A stretch of DNA of 64,000 nucleotides from Pseudomonas panipatensis (GCF_900099785.1 NZ_FNDS01000012.1:1-64000); one strand, 5' to 3'; positions 30,993-45,692 are shown, numbered from the stretch's first letter. Notes: generated by a model from the sequence alone, not told the origin. A program made the numbers and translations.

Positions 30993-32738
30993 TTAGGCCT
31001 TCTTCGCCGCCCCTTCGATCTGCCGGGTAATGTACCACTGCTGAGTGATGGACAAGCAGTTGTTGATTACCCAGTACAGCACCAGACCAGCGGGGAACCA
31101 CAGGAAGAAGAAGGTGAAGATGACCGGCATCAGCTTCATCACCTTGGCCTGCATGGGGTCCGGCGGAGTCGGGTTGAGCATCTGCTGGACGAGCATGGTG
31201 CCGCCCATGATGATCGGCAGGATGAAGAACGGATCTTTCACCGACAGGTCGATGATCCAGCCCAGCCACGGGGCCTGACGCATCTCGACGCTTTCCAGAA
31301 GAACCCAGTAGAGGGAGAGGAAGACCGGCATCTGCACCAGAATCGGCAGGCAGCCGCCCAGCGGATTGATCTTCTCCTTCTTGTACAGCTCCATCATCGC
31401 CTGGGACATTTTCTGGCGATCGTCACCGTGCTGTTCCTTGATCGCTTGCATCTTCGGCGATACGGCACGCATGCGCGCCATCGACTTGTAGCTGGCGGCG
31501 GACAGCGGGAAGAAGGCGAGCTTGATGACCATGGTCAGCAGGATGATCGACCAGCCCCAGTTACCGACCAGGCTGTGGATATGTTGCAGCAGCCAGAAGA
31601 TCGGTTGGGCGATGAACCACAGCGGACCGTAGTCGACGGTCAGTTCCAGGCCCGGGGACAGTTCGCCCAGGTACTTCTGCAGTTTCGGACCCGCGTAAAG
31701 GGTCAGGCTGGTTTCTGCCTTGGCACCGGGAGCGACGTTCAGCGTCGGACCGGTGAAGCCGACGATGTAGTTGCCCTGGCTGTCCTTGCGAGTCATGACG
31801 TTGTGGGTTTCGCCCTTGGCCGGGACCCACGCGGTGACGAAGTAATGCTGCAGCCAGGCTACCCAGCCACCTTGCACGCTCTGCTTGAAGGATTCTTTGT
31901 CCATGTCCTTCATCGACACTTTGGTATAGGCCTTTTCAGGGGTCCATACGGCTGCGCCGAGGTAGGTGGATACGCCGGTGGCGGTGGTCGACGACGGGTC
32001 GGCGCTGGCGTCGCGTTTCAGCTGGGCGAACAGCGAGCCGCTCCAGGCCTTGGCGCTCTGGTTATCGATCAGGTAGCTGACGTCGACCTGGTAGGCATTC
32101 GGGTTGATGCAGTCGAGCTTCTTCTGAGCCTTCTCTTTCTCACTGCAGTCGGCCTTGAGCCCGCGGTGGAAGGTGAAGCGCTTGATGTAATTGACGCCTT
32201 CGTGGGCGAAGCTCAGATCCACAACCAGCTGATCCTGGCCGTCGGCCAGCTGGTATTCGGTCTTGCTGCTGCTGTACAGCGGGCGACCAGCGACCGCGGC
32301 ATCCGGACCATCGGTACCCGTCAGGCCGCTTTGTGCCAGATAGGTGCGTTGTTGGTCATGCTCGAACAGCGGGAAGGGAACGTCTGGACGATCCTGACGT
32401 AGCGGGTACTGGGTCAGTCCCAGTTGCACCACATCGCCACCGCGCGGATCGATAGCCAGGCTGAGGACATCGGTCTTCACCTGGATCATCTGGCCATTGG
32501 CGGCTGCCGGCTGCTGCGTCGAAGGCAGCGAAGCGCTCGCACTTTGAGCCGGGGGCACATCGGCACTGGTGCCGCTGGCGGCAGGCACGGAAGTATCCGG
32601 CAGACCTTGTGTCTGCTGGTTGAACGACGCGGTCTGAGCCGGCAGTTCGGGCTGTCCGTAGTCCTTGTTCCACTGGAGAACCAGCATGTAGGACACGGCG
32701 GCCAGGGCGACGATTAGGATCGAGCGTTGAATGTCCAT
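30993..32738 (-). CDS. yidC: Membrane protein insertase YidC
   Basis: 581 aa. It inserts and folds inner-membrane proteins alone or with SecYEG; F0 subunits encoded nearby are known clients of the family. An N-terminal membrane anchor ([17 protein letters not shown]), a linker rich in Ala/Ser/Gln, a large periplasmic domain (about 70-350) and five C-terminal membrane segments beginning near [15 protein letters not shown] are visible. It starts 2 bases after yidD. Confidence 0.97.
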   Translation of the reverse strand: MDIQRSILIVALAAVSYMLVLQWNKDYGQPELPAQTASFNQQTQGLPDTSVPAASGTSADVPPAQSASASLPSTQQPAAANGQMIQVKTDVLSLAIDPRGGDVVQLGLTQYPLRQDRPDVPFPLFEHDQQRTYLAQSGLTGTDGPDAAVAGRPLYSSSKTEYQLADGQDQLVVDLSFAHEGVNYIKRFTFHRGLKADCSEKEKAQKKLDCINPNAYQVDVSYLIDNQSAKAWSGSLFAQLKRDASADPSSTTATGVSTYLGAAVWTPEKAYTKVSMKDMDKESFKQSVQGGWVAWLQHYFVTAWVPAKGETHNVMTRKDSQGNYIVGFTGPTLNVAPGAKAETSLTLYAGPKLQKYLGELSPGLELTVDYGPLWFIAQPIFWLLQHIHSLVGNWGWSIILLTMVIKLAFFPLSAASYKSMARMRAVSPKMQAIKEQHGDDRQKMSQAMMELYKKEKINPLGGCLPILVQMPVFLSLYWVLLESVEMRQAPWLGWIIDLSVKDPFFILPIIMGGTMLVQQMLNPTPPDPMQAKVMKLMPVIFTFFFLWFPAGLVLYWVINNCLSITQQWYITRQIEGAAKKA

Positions 32739-32740
32739 GG

Positions 32741-32989
32741 TTACTCGGCCATCGAGGAAGGGCGGGGCTTGGAGTTGGCAGGTGGTACTGGATCGTAGCC
32801 ACCGGGATGCCAGGGATGGCAGCGGCCCAATCTGCGCAGGGCCAGCCAGCCACCGCGCAGGAAACCATGATGTTCGATGGCTTCCTGCGCGTAGCAGGAA
32901 CAGCTGGGGTGGAAGCGACAGTGATTAGCCATCAAAGGGCTGATGGCATAGCGGTAAAACTGGATCAGAAGAAGCGCCAGTTTACGCAT
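32741..32989 (-). CDS. yidD: Membrane protein insertion efficiency factor YidD
   Basis: 82 aa membrane-associated helper of YidC insertion. The conserved [12 protein letters not shown] cysteine motif and the [19 protein letters not shown] stretch are diagnostic. It overlaps the 3' end of rnpA by 8 bases. Confidence 0.95.
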   Translation of the reverse strand: MRKLALLLIQFYRYAISPLMANHCRFHPSCSCYAQEAIEHHGFLRGGWLALRRLGRCHPWHPGGYDPVPPANSKPRPSSMAE

Positions 32990-33389
32990 GGGAACTATCG
33001 GCTACCCCCGGAGGTTCGGGCGGGCTTTCCGGCCGTGGTCGGTTACGCGCCAGGCGTTTCCAGAGCTTGCCAAACTGCTGATGCAGTTCGGGATTCTCCA
33101 GCTCGCCCAAGCCTTTTCGTGCGATCACCACGATATCCAGACCGACCAGTGTCTGCTGGTGGTGCCGGAATGACTCGCGGATTACGCGTTTGAGGCGGTT
33201 ACGTTCGACGGCGAGCTTGACGTTCTTCTTGCCGATCACCAGGCCGAGCCGGGGGTGATCGAGACCGTTTTCGCGCGCCAGCAGCAGGACGTGCTTGCCA
33301 GGAACCTTGGCGTCGGGGGAGTCGAAGACCGCAGTGAAGTGCCGGGCTGTCAGAAGACGCTTTTCCCGGTCGAATCCTCGACTCACCAC
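32982..33389 (-). CDS. rnpA: Ribonuclease P protein component
   Basis: 135 aa basic protein of RNase P, which matures tRNA 5' ends with the RnpB RNA. The RNR motif ([15 protein letters not shown]) lies near residues 58-72. The start is GTG at 33389 ([13 protein letters not shown]), matching the P. aeruginosa protein. It is 14 bases after rpmH, in the conserved rpmH-rnpA-yidD-yidC order. Confidence 0.96.
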   Translation of the reverse strand: MVSRGFDREKRLLTARHFTAVFDSPDAKVPGKHVLLLARENGLDHPRLGLVIGKKNVKLAVERNRLKRVIRESFRHHQQTLVGLDIVVIARKGLGELENPELHQQFGKLWKRLARNRPRPESPPEPPGVADSSHA

Positions 33390-33403
33390 CTGTGCCGGGC
33401 GAA

Positions 33404-33538
33404 TCAGACGGTCAGACGCTTACGGCCTTTGGCGCGACGACGCGACAGGACCTGACGGCCGTTCTTGGTAGCCATGCGAGCGCGGAAACCATGGACGCGA
33501 GCGCGCTTGAGAGTGCTGGGTTGGAAAGTACGTTTCAT
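33404..33538 (-). CDS. rpmH: Large-subunit ribosomal protein bL34
   Basis: 44 aa, highly basic. [19 protein letters not shown] followed by [19 protein letters not shown] is the textbook L34 sequence. The start at 33538 is fixed by this homology. It is divergent from dnaA across oriC. Confidence 0.98.
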
Positions 33539-34065
33539 TGTTCGGTACCTGGGTTGACGACTTGAGGTCGCAGTGACCCCGTTTAAAGAGACCGGCGATT
33601 CTAGTGAAAACACCGGGGCAGGTCAATTTCCAACCAACGTCGTTTGGAAAATAGATAAAAGAGGGGAAAAGATTTCTTTGAAAGAATTGTGGAGCTTACT
33701 ACTGTTAGCGGTCGTATCAGCTGTGGATAAGCGCTCAAAAGCCACTGGTTTCGACGCTTGGCGGATTTTATGGTTCTGTCGAGAAGCGGTGCTCCAGCTG
33801 TGCGGCTCCGGTGGACAAGCTGGGGAGGAAAAGCGGGTTTGTCCACAGGCTGGTTTTCAACAGCCTTTCAAAGGGGCTTTTACACTGCCTCCACGAGGCG
33901 TTATCCACAAGCATGCCAATGGCCATCCCATACGCCGTATGCGCCCATTAAGGTATTGATTTTGCTTACCCACTTGTTGATTTCTCGTGTGGATAAGTCA
34001 TCAGCGGGCAGCTACAATAGGCGCTTCATTTTCGCTCCGCGCCTTTCCAATTTTGGGGGATATCC
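33539..34065. other. oriC: Chromosomal replication origin oriC (rpmH-dnaA)
   Basis: 527-base gene-free interval, the established Pseudomonas origin position. Perfect DnaA boxes lie at 33722-33730, 33901-33909 and 33988-33996, with an 8/9 match at 33839-33847. An AT-rich tract at about 33640-33690 on the rpmH side is a candidate unwinding element. The promoter of dnaA lies at its right end. Confidence 0.88.
33988..34018 (+). promoter_or_regulatory. Putative dnaA promoter overlapped by a DnaA box
   Basis: A -10 hexamer TACAAT is at 34013-34018. The position expected for the -35 (about 33990-33995) falls inside the perfect DnaA box TGTGGATAA at 33988-33996, suggesting autorepression by DnaA. 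No good -35 consensus is seen. Confidence 0.5.
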
Positions 34066-35628
34066 GTGTCCGTGGAACTTTGGCAGCAGTGCGTGGAATT
34101 GCTCCGCGACGAGTTGCCGTCCCAGCAATTCAACACCTGGATCCGTCCTCTGCAGGTCGAAGCCGAGGGAGAGGAGTTGCGTGTCTACGCGCCTAACCGT
34201 TTCGTGTTGGACTGGGTCAACGAAAAATACATGGGTCGCTTGCTCGAGCTCCTGGGGGAGCGCGGCAATGGGCAGATCCCAGCGCTCTCCTTGTTGATCG
34301 GCAGCCGTCGCAGCCGTGCACCGCGACCGGCCTTGGTTCCGCAGAGCCATGCGATGCCGGCGCCCACCATCACACCGCAGCCGACCCCTGCCCAGGTACG
34401 CGCGGCCAAGGCTGAGGCCTATCAAGCCGAATTGCCCGCGCAGGCGGTGGCGGACAACGTGCAGCAGATGCAGTTGTCCATGCAGCAACCGCTGGCCGAT
34501 CTGGACGAATCCAGCCCGAGCATCGATCCGCTGGCGGCCGCTCTTCCGACGACGGCTCCGGCGGTGCGCACCGAGCGTAATGTCCAGGTGGAAGGCGCGC
34601 TCAAGCACACCAGCTATCTGAACAGGACCTTTACCTTCGAGAACTTCGTCGAGGGCAAGTCCAACCAGTTGGCTCGTGCAGCGGCATGGCAAGTCGCGGA
34701 CAATCTCAAGCACGGTTACAACCCGCTGTTCCTTTATGGTGGTGTCGGCCTGGGCAAGACTCACTTGATGCATGCCGTGGGTAACCACCTGCTGAAGAAA
34801 AACCCTAACGCCAAGGTCGTGTATCTGCACTCCGAGCGTTTCGTCGCGGACATGGTCAAGGCGCTGCAGCTCAACGCCATCAACGAGTTCAAGCGCTTCT
34901 ATCGCTCTGTGGACGCGCTTTTGATCGACGATATTCAGTTCTTCGCGCGCAAAGAGCGCTCCCAGGAGGAGTTTTTCCACACCTTCAACGCGTTGCTGGA
35001 AGGGGGACAGCAAGTCATTCTCACCAGCGATCGTTACCCGAAGGAAATCGAGGGACTCGAGGAGCGCCTGAAGTCGCGCTTTGGCTGGGGACTGACCGTC
35101 GCCGTTGAGCCACCTGAGCTGGAAACCCGCGTGGCGATTCTGATGAAGAAGGCCGAGCAGGCCAAAGTCGAGCTGCCGCACGATGCGGCGTTCTTCATCG
35201 CCCAGCGTATTCGTTCCAACGTGCGTGAGCTTGAGGGTGCCCTGAAAAGGGTGATCGCTCACTCGCACTTCATGGGGCGACCGATCACCATCGAACTGAT
35301 CCGTGAGTCGCTGAAGGATCTGCTTGCCCTGCAGGACAAGCTGGTCAGCATCGACAACATTCAGCGCACTGTCGCCGAGTACTACAAGATCAAGATCGCC
35401 GACCTGCTGTCCAAACGCCGCTCGCGTTCGGTGGCACGCCCGCGGCAGGTAGCCATGGCCTTGTCCAAGGAACTGACCAACCACAGCCTGCCGGAGATCG
35501 GCGTGGCCTTCGGCGGTCGGGATCACACCACCGTGCTACATGCCTGTCGTAAGATCGCTCAATTGAAGGAATCCGACGCGGATATCCGCGAGGACTACAA
35601 GAACCTGCTGCGCACGCTGACCACCTGA
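34066..35628 (+). CDS. dnaA: Chromosomal replication initiator DnaA
   Basis: 520 aa from a GTG start at 34066 (GGGGGA upstream). Domain I is about 1-90 and domain II is a variable linker rich in Pro, Ala and Gln to about 180. The AAA+ domain has Walker [10 protein letters not shown] near 225, Walker [11 protein letters not shown] and the sensor region [11 protein letters not shown]. The C-terminal DNA-binding signature is [14 protein letters not shown]. It binds the boxes in oriC and heads dnaA-dnaN-recF-gyrB. Confidence 0.99.
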   Translation: MSVELWQQCVELLRDELPSQQFNTWIRPLQVEAEGEELRVYAPNRFVLDWVNEKYMGRLLELLGERGNGQIPALSLLIGSRRSRAPRPALVPQSHAMPAPTITPQPTPAQVRAAKAEAYQAELPAQAVADNVQQMQLSMQQPLADLDESSPSIDPLAAALPTTAPAVRTERNVQVEGALKHTSYLNRTFTFENFVEGKSNQLARAAAWQVADNLKHGYNPLFLYGGVGLGKTHLMHAVGNHLLKKNPNAKVVYLHSERFVADMVKALQLNAINEFKRFYRSVDALLIDDIQFFARKERSQEEFFHTFNALLEGGQQVILTSDRYPKEIEGLEERLKSRFGWGLTVAVEPPELETRVAILMKKAEQAKVELPHDAAFFIAQRIRSNVRELEGALKRVIAHSHFMGRPITIELIRESLKDLLALQDKLVSIDNIQRTVAEYYKIKIADLLSKRRSRSVARPRQVAMALSKELTNHSLPEIGVAFGGRDHTTVLHACRKIAQLKESDADIREDYKNLLRTLTT

Positions 35629-35664
35629 GGCCAAGCTGCAGCCCCACGAGGCAAGGGATAGACC

Positions 35665-36771
35665 ATGCATTTCACAATTCAACGCGAAGCTCTGTTGAAA
35701 CCCCTGCAACTGGTCGCTGGCGTTGTGGAACGCCGCCAGACGCTGCCGGTTCTTTCCAACGTTCTGTTGGTTGTCCAGGGTCAGCAACTGTCTCTCACCG
35801 GTACCGATCTCGAAGTCGAGCTGGTAGGGCGCGTCAATCTGGAAGAGCCTGCCGAGCCCGGCGAGATCACCGTGCCGGCGCGCAAGCTCATGGACATCTG
35901 CAAGAGTCTGCCTAGCGATGTGCTGATCGACATTCGTGTCGATGAACAGAAGTTGCTGGTAAAGGCAGGCCGTAGCCGTTTCACCCTTTCGACGCTGCCG
36001 GCGAATGATTTCCCCACTGTCGAAGAAGGCCCGGGGTCGATGACCTTCAGCCTGGTGCAGAGCAAGCTTCGTCGTTTGATCGACCGTACCAGCTTCGCCA
36101 TGGCACAACAGGATGTCCGCTACTACCTGAACGGAATGTTGCTGGAAGTCGGCAGCGGTGTGCTGCGCGCAGTGGCCACCGATGGTCACCGCCTGGCCAT
36201 GTGCTCTTTCAGTGGCGCCGTGCCGGAAGCACAGGACCGTCACCAAGTGATCGTTCCGCGCAAGGGTATCCTCGAACTCGCTCGTCTGCTGACCGAGCAG
36301 GATGGCCAAGTCGACATCGTGCTCGGCCAGCATCACATTCGCGCGACCACCGGTGAGTTCACCTTCACCTCGAAACTGGTCGACGGCAAGTTCCCAGACT
36401 ACGAGCGTGTGCTGCCGAAGGGTGGAGACAAGCTGGTGGTTGGCGATCGGCAGCTTCTACGCGAAGCCTTCAGCCGCACCGCGATTCTATCCAATGAAAA
36501 GTACCGTGGTATCCGCCTGCAGCTGTCTTCCGGTCTCCTCAAGATCCAGGCCAATAACCCGGAGCAGGAAGAGGCTGAAGAAGAGGTACAAGTGGATTAC
36601 AACGGCGGTAGCCTGGAGATCGGCTTCAACGTTAGTTATCTGCTCGACGTCCTCGGCGTAATGAGTACCGAGCAGGTTCGCATCATCTTGTCGGATGCCA
36701 ATAGCAGCGCTCTGCTGCAGGAAGCCGACAACGATGATTCCGCCTACGTCGTCATGCCGATGCGGCTCTGA
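35665..36771 (+). CDS. dnaN: DNA polymerase III beta sliding clamp
   Basis: 368 aa ring-forming processivity clamp with three similar domains. The N-terminal MHFTIQREALLKPLQLV and the C-terminal YVVMPMRL are standard. It starts 36 bases after dnaA and ends 10 bases before recF. Confidence 0.99.
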   Translation: MHFTIQREALLKPLQLVAGVVERRQTLPVLSNVLLVVQGQQLSLTGTDLEVELVGRVNLEEPAEPGEITVPARKLMDICKSLPSDVLIDIRVDEQKLLVKAGRSRFTLSTLPANDFPTVEEGPGSMTFSLVQSKLRRLIDRTSFAMAQQDVRYYLNGMLLEVGSGVLRAVATDGHRLAMCSFSGAVPEAQDRHQVIVPRKGILELARLLTEQDGQVDIVLGQHHIRATTGEFTFTSKLVDGKFPDYERVLPKGGDKLVVGDRQLLREAFSRTAILSNEKYRGIRLQLSSGLLKIQANNPEQEEAEEEVQVDYNGGSLEIGFNVSYLLDVLGVMSTEQVRIILSDANSSALLQEADNDDSAYVVMPMRL

Positions 36772-36781
36772 CATTTACTGA

Positions 36782-40305
<3,524 letters not shown>

Positions 40306-40320
40306 CCGCTACTCGACCGA

Positions 40321-40384
40321 GGCGGGTATCTGACCCGCCTGCATCGAAAAGCCCCCTGCCACTTCGTGGTCGGGGGCTTTTTTA
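40321..40384 (+). terminator. Tandem hairpins terminating the dnaA-gyrB operon
   Basis: The first hairpin (stem AGGCGGGT / ACCCGCCT, 40321-40341) is followed by the second (stem AAGCCCCC / GGGGGCTT, 40350-40380), then TTTT. The second is a classical intrinsic terminator. Confidence 0.88.
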
Positions 40385-40553
40385 TGGGTGGCGAACGAGC
40401 CATCCGCTTTGGCTTGCCTGGATACTGATTTAAGTGGAGACGACGGAGTAGTTATCGCAGCGGCTCCGACAAGGAAAAAACGCTTACGGGCGATCACTAT
40501 GACTCAGGTTGAGTCTCCCCTACCCTCACCCATTTTCATGCCGCAGAAACGAA

Positions 40554-40575
40554 AACAGGGCCTTTCGGCCCTGTT
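40554..40575 (-). terminator. Terminator of the gmhB/plsC transcript
   Basis: Minus strand: 9-bp stem AACAGGGCC / GGCCCTGTT with a 4-base loop, followed by TTCGTTTC. It lies 26 bases past the plsC stop. Confidence 0.7.
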
Positions 40576-40600
40576 CTCAAATGAGGATGCGCTGTCGTCT

Positions 40601-41362
40601 TCAGGCGACGTCGGCCTGGTCCTGGGGCGGCAGTTCGCCCATCTCGCGAAGGGTCTGAATCACCCATTCCTCGGCGCGTTGGTTGAGTTCGGCGATGGCG
40701 CGTGGCCCTTCGCCTTCCGGCTGCATCAATGGTCCGATGACCACGTCGATCACACCCGGATGCTTGGCCCAGCCGTTCTTCGGCCAGCAATGTCCGGCGT
40801 TATGCGCGATCGGCAGTACCGGCAGCTTGGCATTCACTGCCAGGGCGGCGCCGCCACGGGAGAACTTGCCCATCTGGCCAGTGGGAATGCGGGTCCCTTC
40901 CGGGAAGATCAGCACCCAGGCGCCCTGCTGCAGACGTTCATGTCCCTGCTTGGCCAGTTGCTTGAGCGCGATCTTCGGTTGACTGCGGTCGATGGCGATA
41001 GGCTTGAGTAGCGCCAGCGCCCAGCCGAAGAAAGGCACGAACAGCAGCTCGCGTTTGAGCACCTGGCTGAGCGGCTCGAAGTAGCCGGAGAGGAAGAAGG
41101 TTTCCCAGGTGCTCTGGTGTTTGGAAAGGATCACGCAGGGCTGTTCAGGAATATTCTCCACGCCACGGATCCGGTAGCGCACGCCGACGAATACCCAGGC
41201 CAGCCAGACGGCGAAGCGGCACCAACGCTGGACGACGAAGCGGTAGCGCGCGCGGAAGGGCAGCAACGGAGCGATGAATAGGCTCAGGGTGCCCCAGACA
41301 AAGGCGCTGAATGACAGCAGCAGGTAGAAAAGGGTGGTTCTGATAGCCTGCACTGTCGACAT
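40601..41362 (-). CDS. 1-acyl-sn-glycerol-3-phosphate acyltransferase (PlsC-like)
   Basis: 253 aa membrane-associated enzyme acylating lysophosphatidate in phospholipid synthesis. An N-terminal hydrophobic hairpin is followed by the acyltransferase box HQSTWE, which is H-x4-E where the family consensus is H-x4-D. The phosphate-binding motif FPEGTR is at about 172-177. In P. aeruginosa the gene at this position is called lptA. It lies 13 bases after gmhB. Confidence 0.92.
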   Translation of the reverse strand: MSTVQAIRTTLFYLLLSFSAFVWGTLSLFIAPLLPFRARYRFVVQRWCRFAVWLAWVFVGVRYRIRGVENIPEQPCVILSKHQSTWETFFLSGYFEPLSQVLKRELLFVPFFGWALALLKPIAIDRSQPKIALKQLAKQGHERLQQGAWVLIFPEGTRIPTGQMGKFSRGGAALAVNAKLPVLPIAHNAGHCWPKNGWAKHPGVIDVVIGPLMQPEGEGPRAIAELNQRAEEWVIQTLREMGELPPQDQADVA

Positions 41363-41375
41363 GTTCAGCGGGTCC

Positions 41376-41906
41376 TTAGGGCAAGAGGTGGGCGGCGACC
41401 GCCGCGAGATCGTCGAATACCAGCGTACCTTCGGGCAGCGGCTTGGCCAGGGTACGTTCGCCCTTGCCGGTCTTCACCAGAACGGGCTGACAATCGACGG
41501 CCAGGGCCGCGTCCAGGTCACCCCGGGTGTCGCCAACGAACCAGATGCCGCTGAGCGAAACGTCATAGTGAGCCGCGATTTGCCAGAGCATGCCCGGCTT
41601 CGGTTTTCGGCATTCGCAGCCGTCGTCGGGGCCGTGCGGGCAGTAGGCGATCAGGCCGACTTCACCGCCCTGCTCCGCCACCAGTTCACGCAGGCGCGCA
41701 TGCATGCTCTCCAGTGTCGCCAGGTCGTAGTAGCCGCGGGCGATGCCAGACTGGTTGGTGGCGACCGCTATGGTCCAGCCGGCGCGACTGAGGCGAGCGA
41801 TGGCGGCGATGGCGCTGGGAATCGGAATCCACTCGTCGAGGGATTTGATATAGGCGTCGGAGTCCTCGTTGATGACACCGTCGCGGTCGAGAATGAGTAG
41901 CTTCAT
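41376..41906 (-). CDS. gmhB: D-glycero-beta-D-manno-heptose 1,7-bisphosphate 7-phosphatase
   Basis: 176 aa HAD phosphatase making the ADP-heptose precursor of the LPS core. The catalytic DRDGVIN motif (Asp7, Asp9) starts the protein. The zinc site CPHGPDDGCECRKP and the motif GDTRGDLDAA are both intact. The start at 41906 is set by MKLLILDRDG. It lies between glyS and plsC on the same strand. Confidence 0.94.
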   Translation of the reverse strand: MKLLILDRDGVINEDSDAYIKSLDEWIPIPSAIAAIARLSRAGWTIAVATNQSGIARGYYDLATLESMHARLRELVAEQGGEVGLIAYCPHGPDDGCECRKPKPGMLWQIAAHYDVSLSGIWFVGDTRGDLDAALAVDCQPVLVKTGKGERTLAKPLPEGTLVFDDLAAVAAHLLP

Positions 41907-41957
41907 GGCCTGGGCTCCGAACCGCCGGCCCTGGGGGCCGGCGGCTCTTCGCATTCC

Positions 41958-44012
41958 TTATCCCAGCAGGGAAATGTCGGCGACGCCGAGGAACAGCCCA
42001 CGCAACTGCGCCAGCAGTGCGTAGCGGTTGGCCCGTACGGCGCTGTCGTCGGCGTTGACCAGGACTTCCTCGAAGAAGGCATCGACCGGCGCGCGCAGGG
42101 CGGCCAGGCGTGCCAGGGCGGCACGATAGTCGCGTGCCGCGGCCAGCGGAGCCACTTCGCTTGCGGCGGCTGCCACGGCGCTGCCCAGCGCCTTCTCGGC
42201 GGCTTCGTTCAGCAGGCTGTCGTTGACCGACGCCGGCACTTCGCCTTCGGCCTTGGCGAGGATGTTCGACACGCGCTTGTTGGCTGCAGCGAGGGTCTCG
42301 GCTTCGGCCAGTTGACGGAAGGCCTGCACGGCCTGCACACGCTGGTCGAAGTCCAGCGGCGCGGTCGGGGTCAGCGCACGTACCGCCTGGTACACGGCGA
42401 CATCCACGCCTTCGTCCTCGTAGCGCGCCCGCAGGCGGTCGAAGATGAAGTCCTGGACCTGGGCAGCCAGGCCCTCGGCCTTGACCTTGTCGCCGTACTG
42501 GCCAACGGCGACGGCAATGGCCTCGCCGAGGTCGAGGTCGAGTTGCTTCTCGATGAGGATGCGCAGCACGCCAAGGGCGGCACGGCGCAGGGCGTAGGGG
42601 TCTTTGCTGCCGGTGGGCAGCATGCCGATGCCGAAGATGCCGACCAGGGTGTCGAGCTTGTCAGCCACCGCTACCGCAGCACCGGTGAGGGTGCTCGGCA
42701 GTTCGGCGCCAGCGCCGCGCGGCATGTACTGCTCGTTCAAGGCCAGGGCGACATCGTTCGCCTCGCCGCCGGCAGTGGCGTAGTAGTAGCCGGCGATGCC
42801 TTGCATCTCGGGGAACTCGCCGACCATCTCGGTGGCCAGGTCGCACTTCGACAGGATGCCGGCGCGCGCGGCATTCTGCGCGTTGCCGCCGATGCGCTCG
42901 GCGATGAACGCCGCCAGCGCGGAAACCCGCTCGGCCTTGTCGAATACGGTGCCGAGCTGGGCTTGGAACACCACGTTCTTCAGGCGCTCGTTGAACTGCT
43001 CCAGCGGCTGCTTCTTGTCCTGCTTGAAGAAGAACTCGGCGTCGGTCAGGCGTGGGCGCACCACCTTCTCATTACCGGAAACGATGTGTTCCGGCGCCTT
43101 GCTCTGCACGTTGGCCACGGTGATGAAGCGTGGCAGCAGCTTGCCGTTGGCATCCAGCAGGCAGAAGTACTTCTGGTTGTCCTGCATGGTGGTGATCAGT
43201 GCCTCCTGGGGCACCGCGAGGAAGCGCTCCTCGAAGGAGCAGACCAGCGGCACCGGCCATTCGACCAGTGCTGTCACTTCGTCGAGCAGGTCGGCCGGGA
43301 CGATGGCGCTGCCCTTCTGCTCGGCGGCCAGTTCGGCGACGCGCTTGGCGATCAGCTCGCGGCGCTCGGCGAAGTCAGCCAGCACATGGGCGCTGCGCAG
43401 GTCTTCCAGGTAGTTGGCCGGACTGGAGATGCGCACCTGATCCGGGTTGTGGAAGCGGTGCCCGCGGGATTCGCGGCCAGCCTTCTGAGTGAGGATCTCG
43501 CACTCCACCACGTCGTCGCCGAAGAGCATCACCAGCCACTGGGTCGGGCGGACGAACTCTTCGCGGCGCGCCGCCCAGCGCATGCGCTTGGGAATCGGCA
43601 GCTCGTTCAGTGAGGTCTCGACGATGGCTGGTAGCAGGCTCACTGCCGGCTGGCCGGCGATGCTCTGGCTGAACTTCAGCTTCGGACCGCTCTTGTCGAT
43701 CTGTGCCAGGTCCACGCCGCACTTCTTGGCGAAGCCGAGGGCGGCCTGGGTGGGATTGCCGTTGACGTCGAAGGCAGCTTGCAGCGGCGGGCCGTCGAGA
43801 TTGACGGTGCGATCCGGTTGCTGTGCGGCGAGGCCATCGATCTGCACGGCCAGGCGGCGCGGCGCGGCGTAGTAGCGGGCAGCCGAATAGCTCAGGCCGG
43901 CGCTTTTCAGGCCTTTCTCAATACCGGCGAGGAAGGCTTCACCGAGGCTTTTCAGCGCTTTGGGTGGCAGTTCTTCGGTGCCCAGTTCGACGAGGAAATC
44001 CTTCGCGCTCAT
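41958..44012 (-). CDS. glyS: Glycyl-tRNA synthetase beta subunit
   Basis: 684 aa subunit of the alpha2beta2 bacterial GlyRS; it binds tRNA and carries the anticodon-binding (DALR-like) C-terminus. The N-terminus [16 protein letters not shown] is diagnostic. Its ATG shares one base with the glyQ stop (TAATG). Confidence 0.97.
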   Translation of the reverse strand: MSAKDFLVELGTEELPPKALKSLGEAFLAGIEKGLKSAGLSYSAARYYAAPRRLAVQIDGLAAQQPDRTVNLDGPPLQAAFDVNGNPTQAALGFAKKCGVDLAQIDKSGPKLKFSQSIAGQPAVSLLPAIVETSLNELPIPKRMRWAARREEFVRPTQWLVMLFGDDVVECEILTQKAGRESRGHRFHNPDQVRISSPANYLEDLRSAHVLADFAERRELIAKRVAELAAEQKGSAIVPADLLDEVTALVEWPVPLVCSFEERFLAVPQEALITTMQDNQKYFCLLDANGKLLPRFITVANVQSKAPEHIVSGNEKVVRPRLTDAEFFFKQDKKQPLEQFNERLKNVVFQAQLGTVFDKAERVSALAAFIAERIGGNAQNAARAGILSKCDLATEMVGEFPEMQGIAGYYYATAGGEANDVALALNEQYMPRGAGAELPSTLTGAAVAVADKLDTLVGIFGIGMLPTGSKDPYALRRAALGVLRILIEKQLDLDLGEAIAVAVGQYGDKVKAEGLAAQVQDFIFDRLRARYEDEGVDVAVYQAVRALTPTAPLDFDQRVQAVQAFRQLAEAETLAAANKRVSNILAKAEGEVPASVNDSLLNEAAEKALGSAVAAAASEVAPLAAARDYRAALARLAALRAPVDAFFEEVLVNADDSAVRANRYALLAQLRGLFLGVADISLLG

Positions 44013-44959
44013 TATTCGGCCTCCTTCAGCTTGGCCAGTACTTCGTCACGCAGTTCGGCGGTGGCCATCGGGAAGCCCAGGCGCGCGCGCGCCTGCAGGT
44101 AGCTCTGCGCCACGGCGCGGGCCAGGGTGCGGACCCGCAGGATGTAACGCTGACGCTCGGTTACCGAGATGGCGCGGCGGGCGTCCAGCAGGTTGAAGGT
44201 GTGCGAAGCCTTGAGGACCATTTCATAGGTCGGCAGCGGCAGTTGCAGCTCGATCAGGCGGTTGGCCTCGCTCTCGTAGAAATCGAAGAGCTCGAAGAGT
44301 TTCTCGACGTTGGCGTGTTCGAAGTTGTAGGTCGATTGCTCCACCTCGTTCTGGTGGAATACATCGCCGTAGGTGACCTTGCCGAACGGGCCATCGGCCC
44401 ACACCAGGTCGTAGACCGAGTCGACGCCCTGGATGTACATGGCCAGGCGCTCCAGGCCATAGGTGATCTCACCGGTGACCGGGTAGCACTCGATGCCGCC
44501 GACCTGCTGGAAGTAGGTGAACTGGGTCACTTCCATGCCGTTCAGCCAGATTTCCCAGCCCAGGCCCCAGGCGCCGAGGGTCGGCGATTCCCAGTTGTCC
44601 TCGACGAAGCGGATGTCGTGCACCAGCGGGTCGATGCCGATGGCCTTCAGCGAGCCCAGGTACAGCTCCTGGAAGTTCTCCGGGTTCGGCTTGAGCACCA
44701 CCTGGAACTGGTAGTAGTGCTGCAGGCGGTTGGGGTTTTCGCCGTAGCGGCCGTCAGTGGGACGGCGGCTGGGCTGCACGTAGGCAGCGTTCCAGGTTTC
44801 CGGGCCGATGGCGCGGAGGAAGGTGGCGGTATGGAAGGTGCCGGCGCCTACTTCCATGTCATAGGGTTGCAGCACCACGCAACCCTGGTCGGCCCAGTAT
44901 TTTTGCAGGGCCAGGATCAGGTCTTGGAAGGTGCGCACGGCGGGCGTAGTCTGGCTCAC
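44012..44959 (-). CDS. glyQ: Glycyl-tRNA synthetase alpha subunit
   Basis: 315 aa catalytic class II subunit. The GTG start at 44959 ([20 protein letters not shown] upstream) matches P. aeruginosa GlyQ. Strongly conserved stretches such as [20 protein letters not shown] and [17 protein letters not shown] are present. It is divergent from tag, with 94 bases between starts. Confidence 0.97.
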   Translation of the reverse strand: MSQTTPAVRTFQDLILALQKYWADQGCVVLQPYDMEVGAGTFHTATFLRAIGPETWNAAYVQPSRRPTDGRYGENPNRLQHYYQFQVVLKPNPENFQELYLGSLKAIGIDPLVHDIRFVEDNWESPTLGAWGLGWEIWLNGMEVTQFTYFQQVGGIECYPVTGEITYGLERLAMYIQGVDSVYDLVWADGPFGKVTYGDVFHQNEVEQSTYNFEHANVEKLFELFDFYESEANRLIELQLPLPTYEMVLKASHTFNLLDARRAISVTERQRYILRVRTLARAVAQSYLQARARLGFPMATAELRDEVLAKLKEAE

Positions 44960-45053
44960 GAAAATCACCTGTGCTGGGGTGTCAAGATAAAACCGCGGAG
45001 TATACCCCATCCGCGTGCGCTCCAGCGCCCCGCCCGACCACACGGAAGGCCTT

Positions 45054-45602
45054 ATGCCACGCTGCTTCTGGTGCAACGACGACCCTCTGTACATCGCCTA
45101 CCACGACAGCGAATGGGGTGTCCCTCAGCGCAATCCGAAAGCGCTGTTCGAACTGCTGATACTCGAAGGCGCCCAGGCCGGGCTTTCCTGGATCACCGTG
45201 CTGAAGAAGCGCGAACGCTACCGCGAGGTCCTGTTCGGCTTCGATGCCGAACGCCTGGCGCGCATGAGCGACGAGGAAATCGCGGCGCGCATGCAGGACC
45301 CGGGCATCATTCGCAACCTGGCCAAGCTCAAGGCCGCCCGGCAGAACGCCCAGGCCTGGCTCGCGCTGCCCGATCCAGTGGCGTTTCTCTGGTCCTTCGT
45401 CGGCGGTGCGCCGAAGATCAATCGTTTCGGCGGTCGTAGCGAGGTGCCGGCGGTAACGCCCGAGGCGGAGGCGATGAGCAAGGCGCTGAAGAAAGCCGGC
45501 TTCACCTTCGTCGGTCCGACCATCTGCTACGCCTTCATGCAGGCCAGCGGCATGGTCATGGACCACACCACCGACTGCGATCGACACGCCGAGCTGTCCT
45601 GA
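45054..45602 (+). CDS. tag: DNA-3-methyladenine glycosylase I
   Basis: 182 aa base-excision enzyme removing 3-methyladenine. The N-terminus [21 protein letters not shown] has the zinc-binding cysteine, His17 and the key aromatic residues, and EGAQAGLSW holds the catalytic Glu. The C-terminal H-x3-C (DHTTDCDRH) completes the zinc site. The start at 45054 follows GGAAGG. Confidence 0.95.
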   Translation: MPRCFWCNDDPLYIAYHDSEWGVPQRNPKALFELLILEGAQAGLSWITVLKKRERYREVLFGFDAERLARMSDEEIAARMQDPGIIRNLAKLKAARQNAQAWLALPDPVAFLWSFVGGAPKINRFGGRSEVPAVTPEAEAMSKALKKAGFTFVGPTICYAFMQASGMVMDHTTDCDRHAELS

Positions 45603-45605
45603 AAC

Positions 45606-45651
45606 GCGGGAGCCGCGGGCATGGGCTTGAGGTGGCTACGCCCGCTCCCAC
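45606..45651. repeat. REP-like palindrome between tag and the following convergent gene
   Basis: Imperfect inverted repeat with GCGGGAGC on the left and GCTCCCAC on the right, plus an inner GCGGGC / GCCCGC pairing. It has the look of Pseudomonas REP elements (GCTCCCAC end) and lies where two transcripts converge. Confidence 0.5.
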
Positions 45652-45692
45652 GAAGGCATTTCTCCGTAAGGGCGGACGTGAACGTCGCGGCG

